Assembly (NCBI GenBank): GCA_963766195.1
Contig: CAVXYY010000003.1
Location: forward strand, 248,001-312,000
Source: JAHEFT01 sp963766195
GTDB lineage: Bacteria > Pseudomonadota > Gammaproteobacteria > Xanthomonadales > SZUA-36
Direction: 5' to 3'
DNA: 64,000 nucleotides
The position numbers and the translations under genes are program-made. Below are positions 9,176-17,861 of this stretch, one piece after another. Below the pieces are notes generated by a model. It was not told where the DNA came from. It saw nothing but the letters and a program-made list of their open reading frames with translations, and did not search any database. The number at the start of each line of letters is the position of its first letter. The first letter of the stretch is position 1.

Positions 9176-10186
9176 ATGGACCATCCCAGCGTCCGCATAG
9201 GCACACAGGCCGCAACCGCGACTGATATCCAGCATGTATTCGAATTGTGTGCTGACGAAATGTCAGCGGTAAACCGCCTGATTCGTGAAAGCCTGGATTC
9301 AAACGTAGTCCTGATCCGGCAAATTTCAGAGTACATCATTGGCTCCGGCGGCAAGCGGCTGCGCCCGATACTTGTGTTGCTCTCAGCGCGCGCCTGCGGC
9401 TACCGGGGAACGGATCACATCACAACCGCGGCGATTATCGAATTCATCCACACCGCGACCCTGCTGCACGATGACGTGGTTGACGAATCCGACCTGCGCC
9501 GCGGGCAGGAATCCGCGCACGCCGTATGGGGAAACGCAGCCAGCGTGCTGGTCGGCGATTTCCTCTATTCCCGCAGCTTCCAGATGATGGTCACGATCGA
9601 TTCAATGCGCGTGATGGATGTGCTCTCGGACGCCACCAATACCATCGCGGAAGGCGAAGTCGAACAACTGCTGAACCTGCATGACCCGCAGGTCAGCGAG
9701 CAGAGCTACTTCAGCGTCATCGAGAAAAAAACAGCCAAGTTGTTCGAAGCAGCCTGCCAGCTGGGTGCCATTCTCGCCGGACAACCCGGGCTGGAAGAAC
9801 CGATGGCGGCATTCGGGCGGGAACTGGGCGCTGCGTTCCAGGTCGCAGACGATGTGCTTGATTACACCGCCAGCGCGGGCACCCTGGGAAAGAATATCGG
9901 CGATGACCTGGCAGAAGGCAAACCCACATTGCCGCTGATCCTCGGCAGGAAAAGCCTCGAACCGGAACACCAGGCATTGATCGATGAATCAATCCGCCAG
10001 GGCGGGAAAGACCGGATGCAGCAAATCCTCGAGCTGATCCGCAGCAGCGGGGCGCTGGACGAGTCCATGGAGGTCGCCCGCTGCCGCTCGGAAGCGGCAA
10101 AACAGGCGCTCGCCGCATTACCTGGGTCCGCATGGAAAGACGCCATGGCGGACCTGGCGACGTACAGTGTTTCCCGCCGGTACTAA
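9176..10186 (+). CDS. ispB: Octaprenyl (polyprenyl) diphosphate synthase
   Basis: A trans-prenyltransferase that builds the ubiquinone side chain from IPP. Both aspartate-rich motifs are present: LLHDDVVDESDLRRG (first DDxxD) and FQVADDVLDY (second), plus GGKRLRP near the N-terminus. With the ATG at 9176 the protein has 336 residues, close to E. coli IspB (323). The frame is open upstream to 8942, but that part lies antisense to the MFS gene and is not needed. It ends convergently with ppiB, overlapping by 4 bases. Confidence 0.93.
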   Translation: MDHPSVRIGTQAATATDIQHVFELCADEMSAVNRLIRESLDSNVVLIRQISEYIIGSGGKRLRPILVLLSARACGYRGTDHITTAAIIEFIHTATLLHDDVVDESDLRRGQESAHAVWGNAASVLVGDFLYSRSFQMMVTIDSMRVMDVLSDATNTIAEGEVEQLLNLHDPQVSEQSYFSVIEKKTAKLFEAACQLGAILAGQPGLEEPMAAFGRELGAAFQVADDVLDYTASAGTLGKNIGDDLAEGKPTLPLILGRKSLEPEHQALIDESIRQGGKDRMQQILELIRSSGALDESMEVARCRSEAAKQALAALPGSAWKDAMADLATYSVSRRY

Positions 10187-10701
10187 CCCAGCATTTCGTT
10201 CCAGGTTTTGACCCGCTCTGCCTGGGCGGCCAGGATACCCTCTTCGCCGGCGAGCGTGATGGATTGCAGGATATCGCCCACTGCAATGGCATCAACCACG
10301 GACTGGTCTTCAGCATCCAGCACTTCGCCGAATACCGTATGCTTGCCATCGAGCCACGGCGTCGCAACATGAGTAATGAAAAACTGGCTGCCATTGGTGC
10401 CGGGGCCGGCGTTTGCCATTGACAACTTACCCGGCGCGTTATGCCTCAGTTCCGGCGTACATTCATCTTCAAATTTGTAACCCGGCCCGCCGGTTCCGGT
10501 GCCACGCGGGCAGCCACCCTGGATCATGAAATCGGGAATCACGCGATGGAAAGTCAGTCCGTCGTAATATCCTCTTTTTGCCAGATTGACGAAATTAGCC
10601 ACCGTTACCGGCGCTTTGTCGGCAAAAAGCCGCAATTTAATGTCGCCTTTATTCGTGTGAACTACTGCACTGACTGCCTGAACTGTTTCACTCACTGTCA
10701 A
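10183..10701 (-). CDS. ppiB: Cytoplasmic cyclophilin-type peptidylprolyl isomerase
   Basis: A 172-residue cyclophilin with the active-site blocks FHRVIPDFMIQGG and SMANAGPGTNGSQFFIT (Arg, Phe, Gln and Phe of the catalytic pocket). There is no signal peptide, so it acts in the cytoplasm like E. coli PpiB, speeding proline isomerisation in protein folding. A ribosome site (CAGGAGAAATT) precedes the start. Confidence 0.93.
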   Translation of the reverse strand: MTVSETVQAVSAVVHTNKGDIKLRLFADKAPVTVANFVNLAKRGYYDGLTFHRVIPDFMIQGGCPRGTGTGGPGYKFEDECTPELRHNAPGKLSMANAGPGTNGSQFFITHVATPWLDGKHTVFGEVLDAEDQSVVDAIAVGDILQSITLAGEEGILAAQAERVKTWNEMLG

Positions 10702-10758
10702 TTTCTCCTGTTAAAAATTTTTTGCAACTTTTTTACCGCCGGCGCGGTCTATTTACCT

Positions 10759-10836
10759 GAGGCCGCGGGATGGTCTCTCCCTCAACCACAGGGTATTATC
10801 TGCACTCCTCACCCCTGACCCGCGGCCTCTTTTTTT
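10759..10836 (+). ncRNA. Possible small RNA or terminator hairpin
   Basis: GAGGCCGCGGG (10759-10769) pairs perfectly with CCCGCGGCCTC (10819-10829), followed at once by seven T residues on the plus strand. The loop is about 49 bases. No plus-strand gene ends nearby (ispB stops at 10186 and ppiB is antisense), so this is either the 3' end of a short plus-strand RNA of about 75 nt or a structure without transcription. A TTGCAA element at 10722-10727 could be a -35 box, but I see no convincing -10 at proper spacing. Low confidence. Confidence 0.3.
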
Positions 10837-10839
10837 CCC

Positions 10840-13800
10840 CTAGGAAAAAGCATCCCGCTCATTGAATTCAAACCCGGACAATATCGTAAACTGCCGGCCC
10901 CGGTCACGGTAGTCATTATACCGGGGGAAGCTGGGCGCGCCGGGCGATAATAGAACCACCTCGCCAGGCGACGTCAGTTTTCCGGCCAGCTTCACAGCCT
11001 CTTCCAGGCCAGCCGCTTCATGGATTCCTCTTTCCGGACTGATTCCGGCCTTCCGCATTTCGTCAAGAATGCGTGGTCCATTGTCCGGAATGCCGATGAT
11101 GGCGTGCGGCAAAAGCATCTTTATCCGGGTGATACAGGGCGTCCAGTCCAGGCCCCTGTCAAGTCCGCCCACCAGCAGGGTTATTTTCTGCCCGGCGAAA
11201 GCTTCCAGGGCGGCGACGGTCGCAACAGGGGTCGAGGCAATGCTGTCGTTGATATACCGCACGCCCCGCTTTTCGCCGACCGTTTGCAGCCGGTGAGACA
11301 GGCATCGGAAGGAAGCGATACTCCTGACACCTTCGGACAGGTTCGCTCCAATTTCCCGAAGCACGGTTAAAGCCGCCGCGATATTGGACAGGTTGTGTGC
11401 GCCGGGAAGACCTTCAGGGACATCAGGCTGCAAGACGCTTTCACCATCGAGCAGGCGGCCTCCATCTACCCGGAATCCGCTTTGAGAATTGAACCAGACT
11501 GCGTTGCGGTACCCGGACAACGACGCCGCCAGCAACGGGTCGGAAGCATTTGCTACCAATGGCTGCCGGCCGGAAAGCCCGGCCAGGCGCAACTTGTCAG
11601 CGCGGTAGTTTCGTTCTCCGCCGTGCCAGTCCAGGTGCTCCGGCGACAAATTCAGCAGCACCGAAACCGTTGGGTTTGCTTCCAGGTCCGCCAGCTGGTA
11701 ACTGGATAATTCGACCACCCACCAATCGACGTCCCGGTCGTCACAATCCAGCAAGGGCAGCCCAATGTTGCCGGCCAACTGCACCCGGTAACCGCAGGCC
11801 CTGAGCATATGCGCCAGCAACGCCGACGTGGTGCTCTTACCCTTGGTGCCGGTGACGCAAATGGTCTTCTGGTCCGGATGCCATGCAAACCACAGGTTGC
11901 TTGGCGAAGTTATTCCTGCACCCGCTTCCCGCGCCTGCTGCAGACTGCTCCGGTACGGGCTGATTCCGGGTGAACGAACCAGCGTGTCAAACGCTTGCAG
12001 GCCGGCCTCTGCAAGCGGCCCGACAAACAGGGGGTCGTTATCCGTTAATTGTTCCCTGAACCCGCTATCCGGGGCGCTTTCAGCCACCAGGGAAATCTTC
12101 ATGCCGGGGTAATTCGTTCGCAGGAAGCGCCAGGCCGCCTGGCCTTCCCGCCCGATCCCGAGGATTGCAACGCGGCCGGTAACCGCTTCATTCAGGTTCA
12201 TTCGCCTGAGAAGGTGTAACGGAATGAAATGCCTTCCAGCGGGCTGGAACAGGTTCGTGAGAAGCGGAACTTCCACCTGCCCGAGTTCCGGCAAAAGCGC
12301 GCAAACTATGGCATGACCGCCCCAATCGCGGCTGCAGCCCAGCGCAGCCAGGGCCGCCCGGCTTTCTCCGGCTTCACCCACGCATTCAAACGGTTTATCC
12401 CGCCCGAGACCACACAAAGCCCGAAACCCGTCTGCCTGGCCCGGATCGTTCAACAGGTCGCCGCCCTGGATGGCTGCGACTTCAGCCGGCGACAGGAACA
12501 TCGCCAGGCTCAGCGCCGCAAAGCGGCACTTGGGGCAGTCAAGACACCAGCGATTTTCGGTCCGGGGGCCGTCCAGGTGGAAATTCCGGTTACAACTGGA
12601 ATAGACCGCATGAAGTTTTTTCATCGCACTGAAACGCCGGACGATCCCGAGTTCCGAGAACTGCCGGAGGACTGAAAAATACTCGATATCGGGGCTGACC
12701 CGGGAAGCAATCAGCTCGCGAAACGAAGCTTCGAAGGCTGAGCTCTTGCTGTACTGGTGATTGACTTCCACCCCTTCCGCAGTCACCAGGGTGGCCTCAT
12801 CGGCGGAGCGCTCGTTGGAAAAAACGATGTAGCGGAATCCATAGAGAATCGCGGCACACAGCAGGATGGCGGAGTTCACCGCGGTGACTGGCACGTGCCC
12901 GTTCCACGCACCGGCCCGGTTCATTTCAGCCAGTTCCGGCGCCAGCGTCCGGCCGATCCGGATCAGCGGCAAGCCCGTCGCCTTGACGGTGTCGCTGATC
13001 AGGACGGAACCACCGACACAGACCGGCATGACTTCGATGCCGGCTTTCTGCATGCGGTCCAGCCCGACCAGGCTGTCCTTTCCGCCGCCCATCGCAACCA
13101 GCGCGCGCTCCGGCAGGACCAGTGGCCGGGCTGCAGCCGGCTGCGCGGCTTCCGCTTCCCCGGGGAAATGAACCCGGCCCTTTATGTCGACCTGGTTGAC
13201 ATGGCCCAATTCCGCCAATCCCTGGACATAGAGTTCGGACAGGAAGGCTGAAACACCATTGACGGACAGGCTGGGCGGCAATTCGATTCGCCGGCTGAGG
13301 CCGGCTTTGTAGTAGCTGACGCCCGCGACCAGGTGAAGAATCTCCAGTGCCCGGCGGAAACAGTCCTGGCGGGAGGCTTCGGGCGGCCAGGGCGCATACG
13401 GAAAAGACACCCGCTCTACCAACTCGGGACCGTCGTCAAAGGCATAGGAAAGGCGCGCCATCCCGGAGGACGGATCGTAATCACACGCCAGGAACCGGAA
13501 GCATTCTGACTGGCGCGGATCCGGCACCGCCTGGCGCAATTTTTCACTCATCAACGGCGCCGCTCCGTGCAGTTGCTCGATTTGCAACCAGCTGGCGCCG
13601 AACACCCCGTCCGGGGCATCGCCGGCCCGGGGAATTAACGCTTCGTGCGCCCCCCTGAGCAGCGCCGCGTGATCACCGGAATGGACCAGCAGGCTGAGGC
13701 ACAGGTCGTTGGCCGATTGAGAGACCATCAGCAGGGGATGGTCTTCAAAATAGCGCATCACGTCCTGCAGCCGGGAAAGCGCTGTCCGGGCGCCGCGCCC

Positions 13801-14979
13801 GACCAGGTTGACGCACACGCAATCGCTGAAAAGCGTGACTTTACACAGCGACCCAAGATCCTCTGCCAGGTCATTGAGCGCTTTGTCATCCAGGTGGTTC
13901 GCGTCGCAATTGATGGCAACCGTAGTGGTGGTTTCAGAGGTCGCCACCAGGTCAATGGAAATGCCGCGCCGTCTGAATATTGCGAAAACCTCGGCCAGGA
14001 ACCCGACCTGGAACCGGGCATCAAGGTTCTGCAGCAGGAGGACTGCCATGCCTTGCTTGCAGGTCACGGTCTTGATACCGCTCGACGCCGGGCCCTTTTG
14101 ACCGATCTGTGTTCCCGCGATGTTGCGGCGGTTCAGGTCGCGAATCACCAGCGGGGTTCCGGTCGCCGCCGCGGCGCGAATGCACCGCGGGTGAACTACC
14201 TTGGCGCCACTGGCCGCCATTTCCAGCGCTTCGGCATAGTCAACCCCGGTCAGCAGGCGGGCCTCGCTGATCAGCCGGGGGTCTGCGCTGAACAGTCCGG
14301 GTACATCCGTCCAGATTTCCAGCCATTCGGCCGACAGGCGGCCGGCCAGCAACGCCGCCGAGGTATCGGAGCCCCCGCGGCCGAGCAGCGCCGTCCCGCC
14401 CTCCCGGGTTCGCGCCACGAAGCCCTGTGTGACCAGGATGGGGGTGAGCGCTGACCAGCGGCCGGCCAGGTCCGGAGACCCGGCTGGTTTGCAGTCTGCC
14501 GAGAGCCATTGACGGGCCGGCGAAAGATCCTCTTCATGGATCACTTCCAGGGCTTCCCGGACATCCACCCAGCCGACATCCAGTGTCTGACGTAAAAAAT
14601 TGCAGCCTATTTTGGTGCTGAGCCACTCACCCATCGCAAGCAGGGCCGCGTGAAACTCCGGCCCGGGCTCATGTAACAGATCCTGCAAGCAGCGCTGCAA
14701 CATCAATTCGGCTTCGGGAAGCCATATTTCCTCTTCAACACCCAGCTCGCGACCCAGCTTTCGATGGGTTTCCAGCAATTCCTCCAGGCGGCTTGCAGAA
14801 CCGGGATTGCCGGCAAGCGCGGTCAGATGGTTGGTCACGCCTGCAACGGCTGAGCACACCAGCAATACGCGGAAACCTTCTGCGCGCCTGGCTTGCGCCA
14901 GGGATGCAATCGTCTCCCACTGCGCCCTGCCGGCCACGCTGGTGCCGCCGAATTTGAGCACAATCCAATGATTAGCCAC
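10840..14979 (-). CDS. murL-murD2: Trifunctional fusion: aspartate kinase - MurL epimerase - MurD2 ligase
   Basis: One uninterrupted 1379-residue reading frame with three complete modules. Residues 1-470 are aspartate kinase: KFGGTS (9-14), GRGGSDTSAA (201-209), WTDVPGLFSADPR (223-235), GAKVVHPRC (258-266) and two ACT-like repeats (about 310-450). Residues about 475-925 match MurL, the ATP-dependent epimerase of UDP-MurNAc-L-Ala-L-Glu: MGGGKDSLVGLD (630-641), SNERSADEATL (721-731), NHQYSKSSAFE (740-750), CLDCPKC (812-818). Residues about 930-1379 are MurD2, which adds L-Glu: GIGREGQAAW (941-950), P-loop GTKGKST (1044-1050), LSPEHLDWH (1111-1119), GGLDRGLDW (1271-1279), LLSPGAPSFPRYNDY. The MurD2-MurL route to D-Glu in peptidoglycan is established in Xanthomonas. 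The kinase resembles the one fused to diaminopimelate decarboxylase in Xanthomonadales. That three-way fusion is what I see; coordinated precursor supply is inference. Confidence 0.9.
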   Translation of the reverse strand: MANHWIVLKFGGTSVAGRAQWETIASLAQARRAEGFRVLLVCSAVAGVTNHLTALAGNPGSASRLEELLETHRKLGRELGVEEEIWLPEAELMLQRCLQDLLHEPGPEFHAALLAMGEWLSTKIGCNFLRQTLDVGWVDVREALEVIHEEDLSPARQWLSADCKPAGSPDLAGRWSALTPILVTQGFVARTREGGTALLGRGGSDTSAALLAGRLSAEWLEIWTDVPGLFSADPRLISEARLLTGVDYAEALEMAASGAKVVHPRCIRAAAATGTPLVIRDLNRRNIAGTQIGQKGPASSGIKTVTCKQGMAVLLLQNLDARFQVGFLAEVFAIFRRRGISIDLVATSETTTTVAINCDANHLDDKALNDLAEDLGSLCKVTLFSDCVCVNLVGRGARTALSRLQDVMRYFEDHPLLMVSQSANDLCLSLLVHSGDHAALLRGAHEALIPRAGDAPDGVFGASWLQIEQLHGAAPLMSEKLRQAVPDPRQSECFRFLACDYDPSSGMARLSYAFDDGPELVERVSFPYAPWPPEASRQDCFRRALEILHLVAGVSYYKAGLSRRIELPPSLSVNGVSAFLSELYVQGLAELGHVNQVDIKGRVHFPGEAEAAQPAAARPLVLPERALVAMGGGKDSLVGLDRMQKAGIEVMPVCVGGSVLISDTVKATGLPLIRIGRTLAPELAEMNRAGAWNGHVPVTAVNSAILLCAAILYGFRYIVFSNERSADEATLVTAEGVEVNHQYSKSSAFEASFRELIASRVSPDIEYFSVLRQFSELGIVRRFSAMKKLHAVYSSCNRNFHLDGPRTENRWCLDCPKCRFAALSLAMFLSPAEVAAIQGGDLLNDPGQADGFRALCGLGRDKPFECVGEAGESRAALAALGCSRDWGGHAIVCALLPELGQVEVPLLTNLFQPAGRHFIPLHLLRRMNLNEAVTGRVAILGIGREGQAAWRFLRTNYPGMKISLVAESAPDSGFREQLTDNDPLFVGPLAEAGLQAFDTLVRSPGISPYRSSLQQAREAGAGITSPSNLWFAWHPDQKTICVTGTKGKSTTSALLAHMLRACGYRVQLAGNIGLPLLDCDDRDVDWWVVELSSYQLADLEANPTVSVLLNLSPEHLDWHGGERNYRADKLRLAGLSGRQPLVANASDPLLAASLSGYRNAVWFNSQSGFRVDGGRLLDGESVLQPDVPEGLPGAHNLSNIAAALTVLREIGANLSEGVRSIASFRCLSHRLQTVGEKRGVRYINDSIASTPVATVAALEAFAGQKITLLVGGLDRGLDWTPCITRIKMLLPHAIIGIPDNGPRILDEMRKAGISPERGIHEAAGLEEAVKLAGKLTSPGEVVLLSPGAPSFPRYNDYRDRGRQFTILSGFEFNERDAFS

Positions 14980-15124
14980 GGTTTGAATGCCTTGTTGTCG
15001 GGTATGAATTCGTTGCGGGAACGTTACCTAAATCAGCATGGACTGTACAGCCGAAAGGTATCCAAACCCGCTCTTTTCCGGCACTTCGTCACCCCATGGA
15101 CAGAATTGATCCAGGGGTTCCCCC

Positions 15125-15153
15125 AAAAAAAACGGCGCCAGGTTCGGCGCCGT
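15125..15153 (-). terminator. Rho-independent terminator in leader of the aspartokinase-MurL-MurD2 gene
   Basis: ACGGCGCC (15132-15139) and GGCGCCGT (15146-15153) form a perfect 8-bp GC-rich stem with a 6-base loop. Read on the minus strand it is followed by eight T residues. It lies about 146 bases upstream of the fusion-gene start at 14979 and faces it, so it could attenuate that gene or end a separate short minus-strand RNA. Confidence 0.6.
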
Positions 15154-15204
15154 CAAAGAGGGTATCTTGCAGAAAAACGATATACCCTTCTGAGGAGTGT
15201 CCCA

Positions 15205-15339
15205 ATGAAATCATCGGTAACTGTGATCTATGACCCAATCAGCCGGCCAGGAGTTCCCCGGGTTCAAAAAAATATCAACCAGATTCGATTGACCGATATC
15301 AACACCCGCTTTCAAATTCCTGCCTACCATGGCAATTGA
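15205..15339 (+). CDS. Possible 44-residue small protein
   Basis: A short ORF starting ATG at 15205, with GAGGAG 7 bases upstream (15192-15197), a strong ribosome site. The peptide is basic and polar, with no membrane segment or cysteine motif, and I recognise no family. It runs opposite to the leader of the murL fusion. It might be an unrelated small gene or chance; the ribosome site is the only positive evidence. Confidence 0.25.
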   Translation: MKSSVTVIYDPISRPGVPRVQKNINQIRLTDINTRFQIPAYHGN

Positions 15340-15485
15340 TCTCACAGAACGGGTTAAGAATAACCGTCATCAGCCTGAATGGCCGCTGAATAGCAAGTCA
15401 TTCCAGACCTTCACCCGGGGATTTGGCACTTCTACAAAACTGTACTAGGATTACCACCCCACAACGATAAAATCAGGAACGCTGA

Positions 15486-17528
15486 ATGCCGAACTATCGC
15501 ACCGAAGACATCCGCAACATTACTTTCGTCGGCCATTCCGGCGCAGGCAAAACCTCGCTGGTGGAAGCCCTGCTGGTCAAGTCGGGGAAAATCGGTGAAG
15601 CCGGCACCATTGAACGCGGCACGACCACCACCGATCATGATCCGCTGGAAAAGGAATTTCAGAGTTCACTGGACTCGGCGCTGGCCAGCCTCGATTTCGA
15701 AGGCATGCACCTCAACATGATCGACACCCCGGGATTCCCGGACTTCCGGGGTCCAACCGTAAGCGCCATGAGCGCCACCGAAACGACCGCGCTGGTCATC
15801 AACGCACATAACGGCATCGAGTTATCAACACGCCGGCTCATGCGCCGGGCGAAAGGCCGCCGCCTGTGCAGAATCATCGTCGTCAACAAGATCGACCAGG
15901 AAGGCGTTAACCTGACGAAACTGATCAAGGCCATACGCGAAGAACTCGGCCCCGAGTGCCTGCCCATCAACCTGCCCGCAGAAAACCTCACTACGGTGCG
16001 TGACTGCTTTTTTGGCACTGAAGGCGAAACCGACATTTTCTCGCTGGCCGAAGCGCACGAGGCCATCATCGACCAGGTGATCGAAGTCAACGAAGCTCTG
16101 ATGGAGAAATACCTCGAAGGCGAAGAATTGAGCCGGGATGAACTGCACGATGCTTTCGAGCAGGCGTTGCGCGAAGGCCACGTCGTGCCGATTTGCTTCA
16201 CGTCGACCGTGACCGGAGCCGGGCTTGGCGAACTGCTGAAATTTTTCAAGCGCCTGCTGCCAAACCCGAATGAGGGGAATCCACCCCCGGTCATGAAAGG
16301 CGAAGGCAAGGCTGCAACAGAGGTGAAGGTAACTCCCGACCCCGACGGCCATGTCGTTGCTCATGTTTTCAAGATCACCAATGACCCGTTTGTTGGAAAA
16401 ATGAGCATTTTCCGCATTTACCAGGGCACGGTACGTCCCGACACCCAGCTCTTCGTCGAAGACGGACGCAAACCCTTCAAAGTGGGCCACCTGTTCAAGC
16501 TGCAGGGCGGTAAACATGAAGAGGTTGATTGCGGCATCCCGGGTGATATCTGCGCGGTGGCCAAAGTGGATGAAATCCATTACGACTCGATCCTGCATGA
16601 TTCACACGATGAGGATAATTTCCATCTCAAGCCGGTGAATTTTCCACAGCCCATGTACGGTCTTGCGATCGAACCAAAAAGTCGCGGCCAGGAACAGAAA
16701 CTGGCTCAATCCATCAACAAGCTGATCGAGGAAGACCCCTGCTTTGTCGTGGAACACAACCAGGAACTGAACGAAACCGTCATCCGCGGCCTGGGCGAAT
16801 TGCACATGCGGGTCATGCTGCAGCGCTTGAGCAGCCGCTTCAACGTTGAAGTTGAAACCCGTCCGCCACGCATCGCCTATCGCGAAACCATCACGCGGGA
16901 AGCAGAAGGCCACTACCGGCACAAGAAACAGACCGGCGGCGCCGGGCAGTTCGGTGAGGTTTTCCTCCGTGTCCGGCCGCTGGGCCGGGGTGAAGGCTTC
17001 GAGTTCATCAACAAGGTGGTGGGTGGCGCCATTCCGACCAACCTGATTCCTGCGGTTGAAAAAGGCGTGCGCCTGGTCATTGCCGATGGAGCAATCGCCG
17101 GCTACCAGTTGCAGGACATGGCGGTCGAGGTTTACGACGGCAAATTTCACCCGGTGGATTCCAAGGAAATCGCGTTTGTAATTGCCGGCAAACACGCCCT
17201 GCTCGACGCCATTCGCAATGCCGGGCCCCAGATCCTGGAACCCATCGTCAGCGTGGACGTCACCGTGCCTGACTCGGTAATGGGCGACGTCACCGGAAAC
17301 CTGGCGGGCCGGCGGGCCCGCATCAGCGGCACCGAAGCGCTCGGCGGCGGACAGGTGACCATCACGGCCGATATGCCGCTCAGTGCGCTCAGTGACTACC
17401 ACACCGAGCTTAAAAGCATGAGCCAGGGACAGGGTAGCTTCACGATGGAATTCAGCCACTATGCCGCGGTGCCTCACGAGGTGCAGCGCCAGCTGGAAGC
17501 GGATCACAAGCCGAAAGAAGACGCTTAA
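15486..17528 (+). CDS. Elongation factor G-like translational GTPase (EF-G2 type)
   Basis: A 680-residue protein with full EF-G architecture. The P-loop is GHSGAGKTSL (residues about 16-25), the G3 motif DTPGF, and the G4 motif NKID. Domains II-V follow, with RGLGELHMRV and the domain IV block YRHKKQTGGAGQFGEV. It is shorter than classical FusA (about 700) and differs at the switch I region, as in the EF-G-like paralogues of proteobacteria whose exact role is unsettled. It is a lone gene with a strong terminator behind it; no ribosomal protein genes adjoin, so it is probably not the main fusA. Confidence 0.88.
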   Translation: MPNYRTEDIRNITFVGHSGAGKTSLVEALLVKSGKIGEAGTIERGTTTTDHDPLEKEFQSSLDSALASLDFEGMHLNMIDTPGFPDFRGPTVSAMSATETTALVINAHNGIELSTRRLMRRAKGRRLCRIIVVNKIDQEGVNLTKLIKAIREELGPECLPINLPAENLTTVRDCFFGTEGETDIFSLAEAHEAIIDQVIEVNEALMEKYLEGEELSRDELHDAFEQALREGHVVPICFTSTVTGAGLGELLKFFKRLLPNPNEGNPPPVMKGEGKAATEVKVTPDPDGHVVAHVFKITNDPFVGKMSIFRIYQGTVRPDTQLFVEDGRKPFKVGHLFKLQGGKHEEVDCGIPGDICAVAKVDEIHYDSILHDSHDEDNFHLKPVNFPQPMYGLAIEPKSRGQEQKLAQSINKLIEEDPCFVVEHNQELNETVIRGLGELHMRVMLQRLSSRFNVEVETRPPRIAYRETITREAEGHYRHKKQTGGAGQFGEVFLRVRPLGRGEGFEFINKVVGGAIPTNLIPAVEKGVRLVIADGAIAGYQLQDMAVEVYDGKFHPVDSKEIAFVIAGKHALLDAIRNAGPQILEPIVSVDVTVPDSVMGDVTGNLAGRRARISGTEALGGGQVTITADMPLSALSDYHTELKSMSQGQGSFTMEFSHYAAVPHEVQRQLEADHKPKEDA

Positions 17529-17574
17529 ACAGGTCGCTGAAAAGCCTTCTGTATGAGGGCTCAAAGGAATGGAG

Positions 17575-17602
17575 AACGGGCGCTGGAGCGCCCGTTTTTT
17601 TT
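17575..17602 (+). terminator. Rho-independent terminator of the EF-G-like gene
   Basis: AACGGGCGC (17575-17583), a 4-base loop, then GCGCCCGTT (17588-17596) running into a T tract. This is a textbook intrinsic terminator 47 bases after the stop codon at 17528. Confidence 0.9.
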
Positions 17603-17627
17603 ATTTACACCCCGTCGTGAATAAAAA

Positions 17628-17652
17628 GGCGCCGCACACGAAGCGCGGCGCC
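17628..17652 (-). terminator. Terminator for the phosphotransferase gene (minus strand)
   Basis: GGCGCCGC (17628-17635) pairs with GCGGCGCC (17645-17652); on the minus strand the stem is followed by five T residues. It would end transcripts coming from the gene at 17862-18815, about 210 bases upstream. The rest of the 17529-17861 gap holds only this and the opposite-facing terminator, and no gene that I can see. Confidence 0.7.
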
Positions 17653-17861
17653 TGATCGTCTACAGCATCTGAAAGACTCCGGATACTGCACACGAGGAGA
17701 TCGCTTCCCCTTTTATCCTTCCAGACTCTGCTCCTGCAAACCTTAACCTGAGCTTAAAATCGATTTCAGCTTCGACTAAGCATTCCCACGATGCGCTGCT
17801 CGAACGGCAAGTGGAACCGCATGGTGACCGGTGTCAGCGACGAGTAAACCGGGGGGCCCAT

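Larger units (their letters stand above)
14980..15485. other. Leader/intergenic region between murL fusion and EF-G-like gene
   Basis: A 506-base gap between divergent genes. It contains a minus-strand terminator-like hairpin at 15125-15153, a weaker stem pairing GGGTAT (15160-15165) with ATACCC (15182-15187), and a 44-codon ORF at 15205-15339 with a good ribosome site. I looked for a lysine riboswitch in the leader of the aspartokinase fusion and did not recognise one. The promoters for both flanking genes should lie here. Confidence 0.5.

Noticed and set aside
13645..14454. Long plus-strand ORF (269 codons) inside the aspartokinase fusion
   Set aside because: Antisense to a gene with complete motifs; the residue mix (many Arg, Gln, Gly, His) is typical of a GC-rich shadow frame.
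14980..15485. Lysine riboswitch upstream of the aspartokinase fusion
   Set aside because: I looked for the conserved lysine-riboswitch core in the minus-strand leader and did not find it; only terminator-like stems are present.
15825..17564. Two minus-strand ORFs inside the EF-G-like gene
   Set aside because: Antisense frames of a conserved GTPase, with shadow composition.
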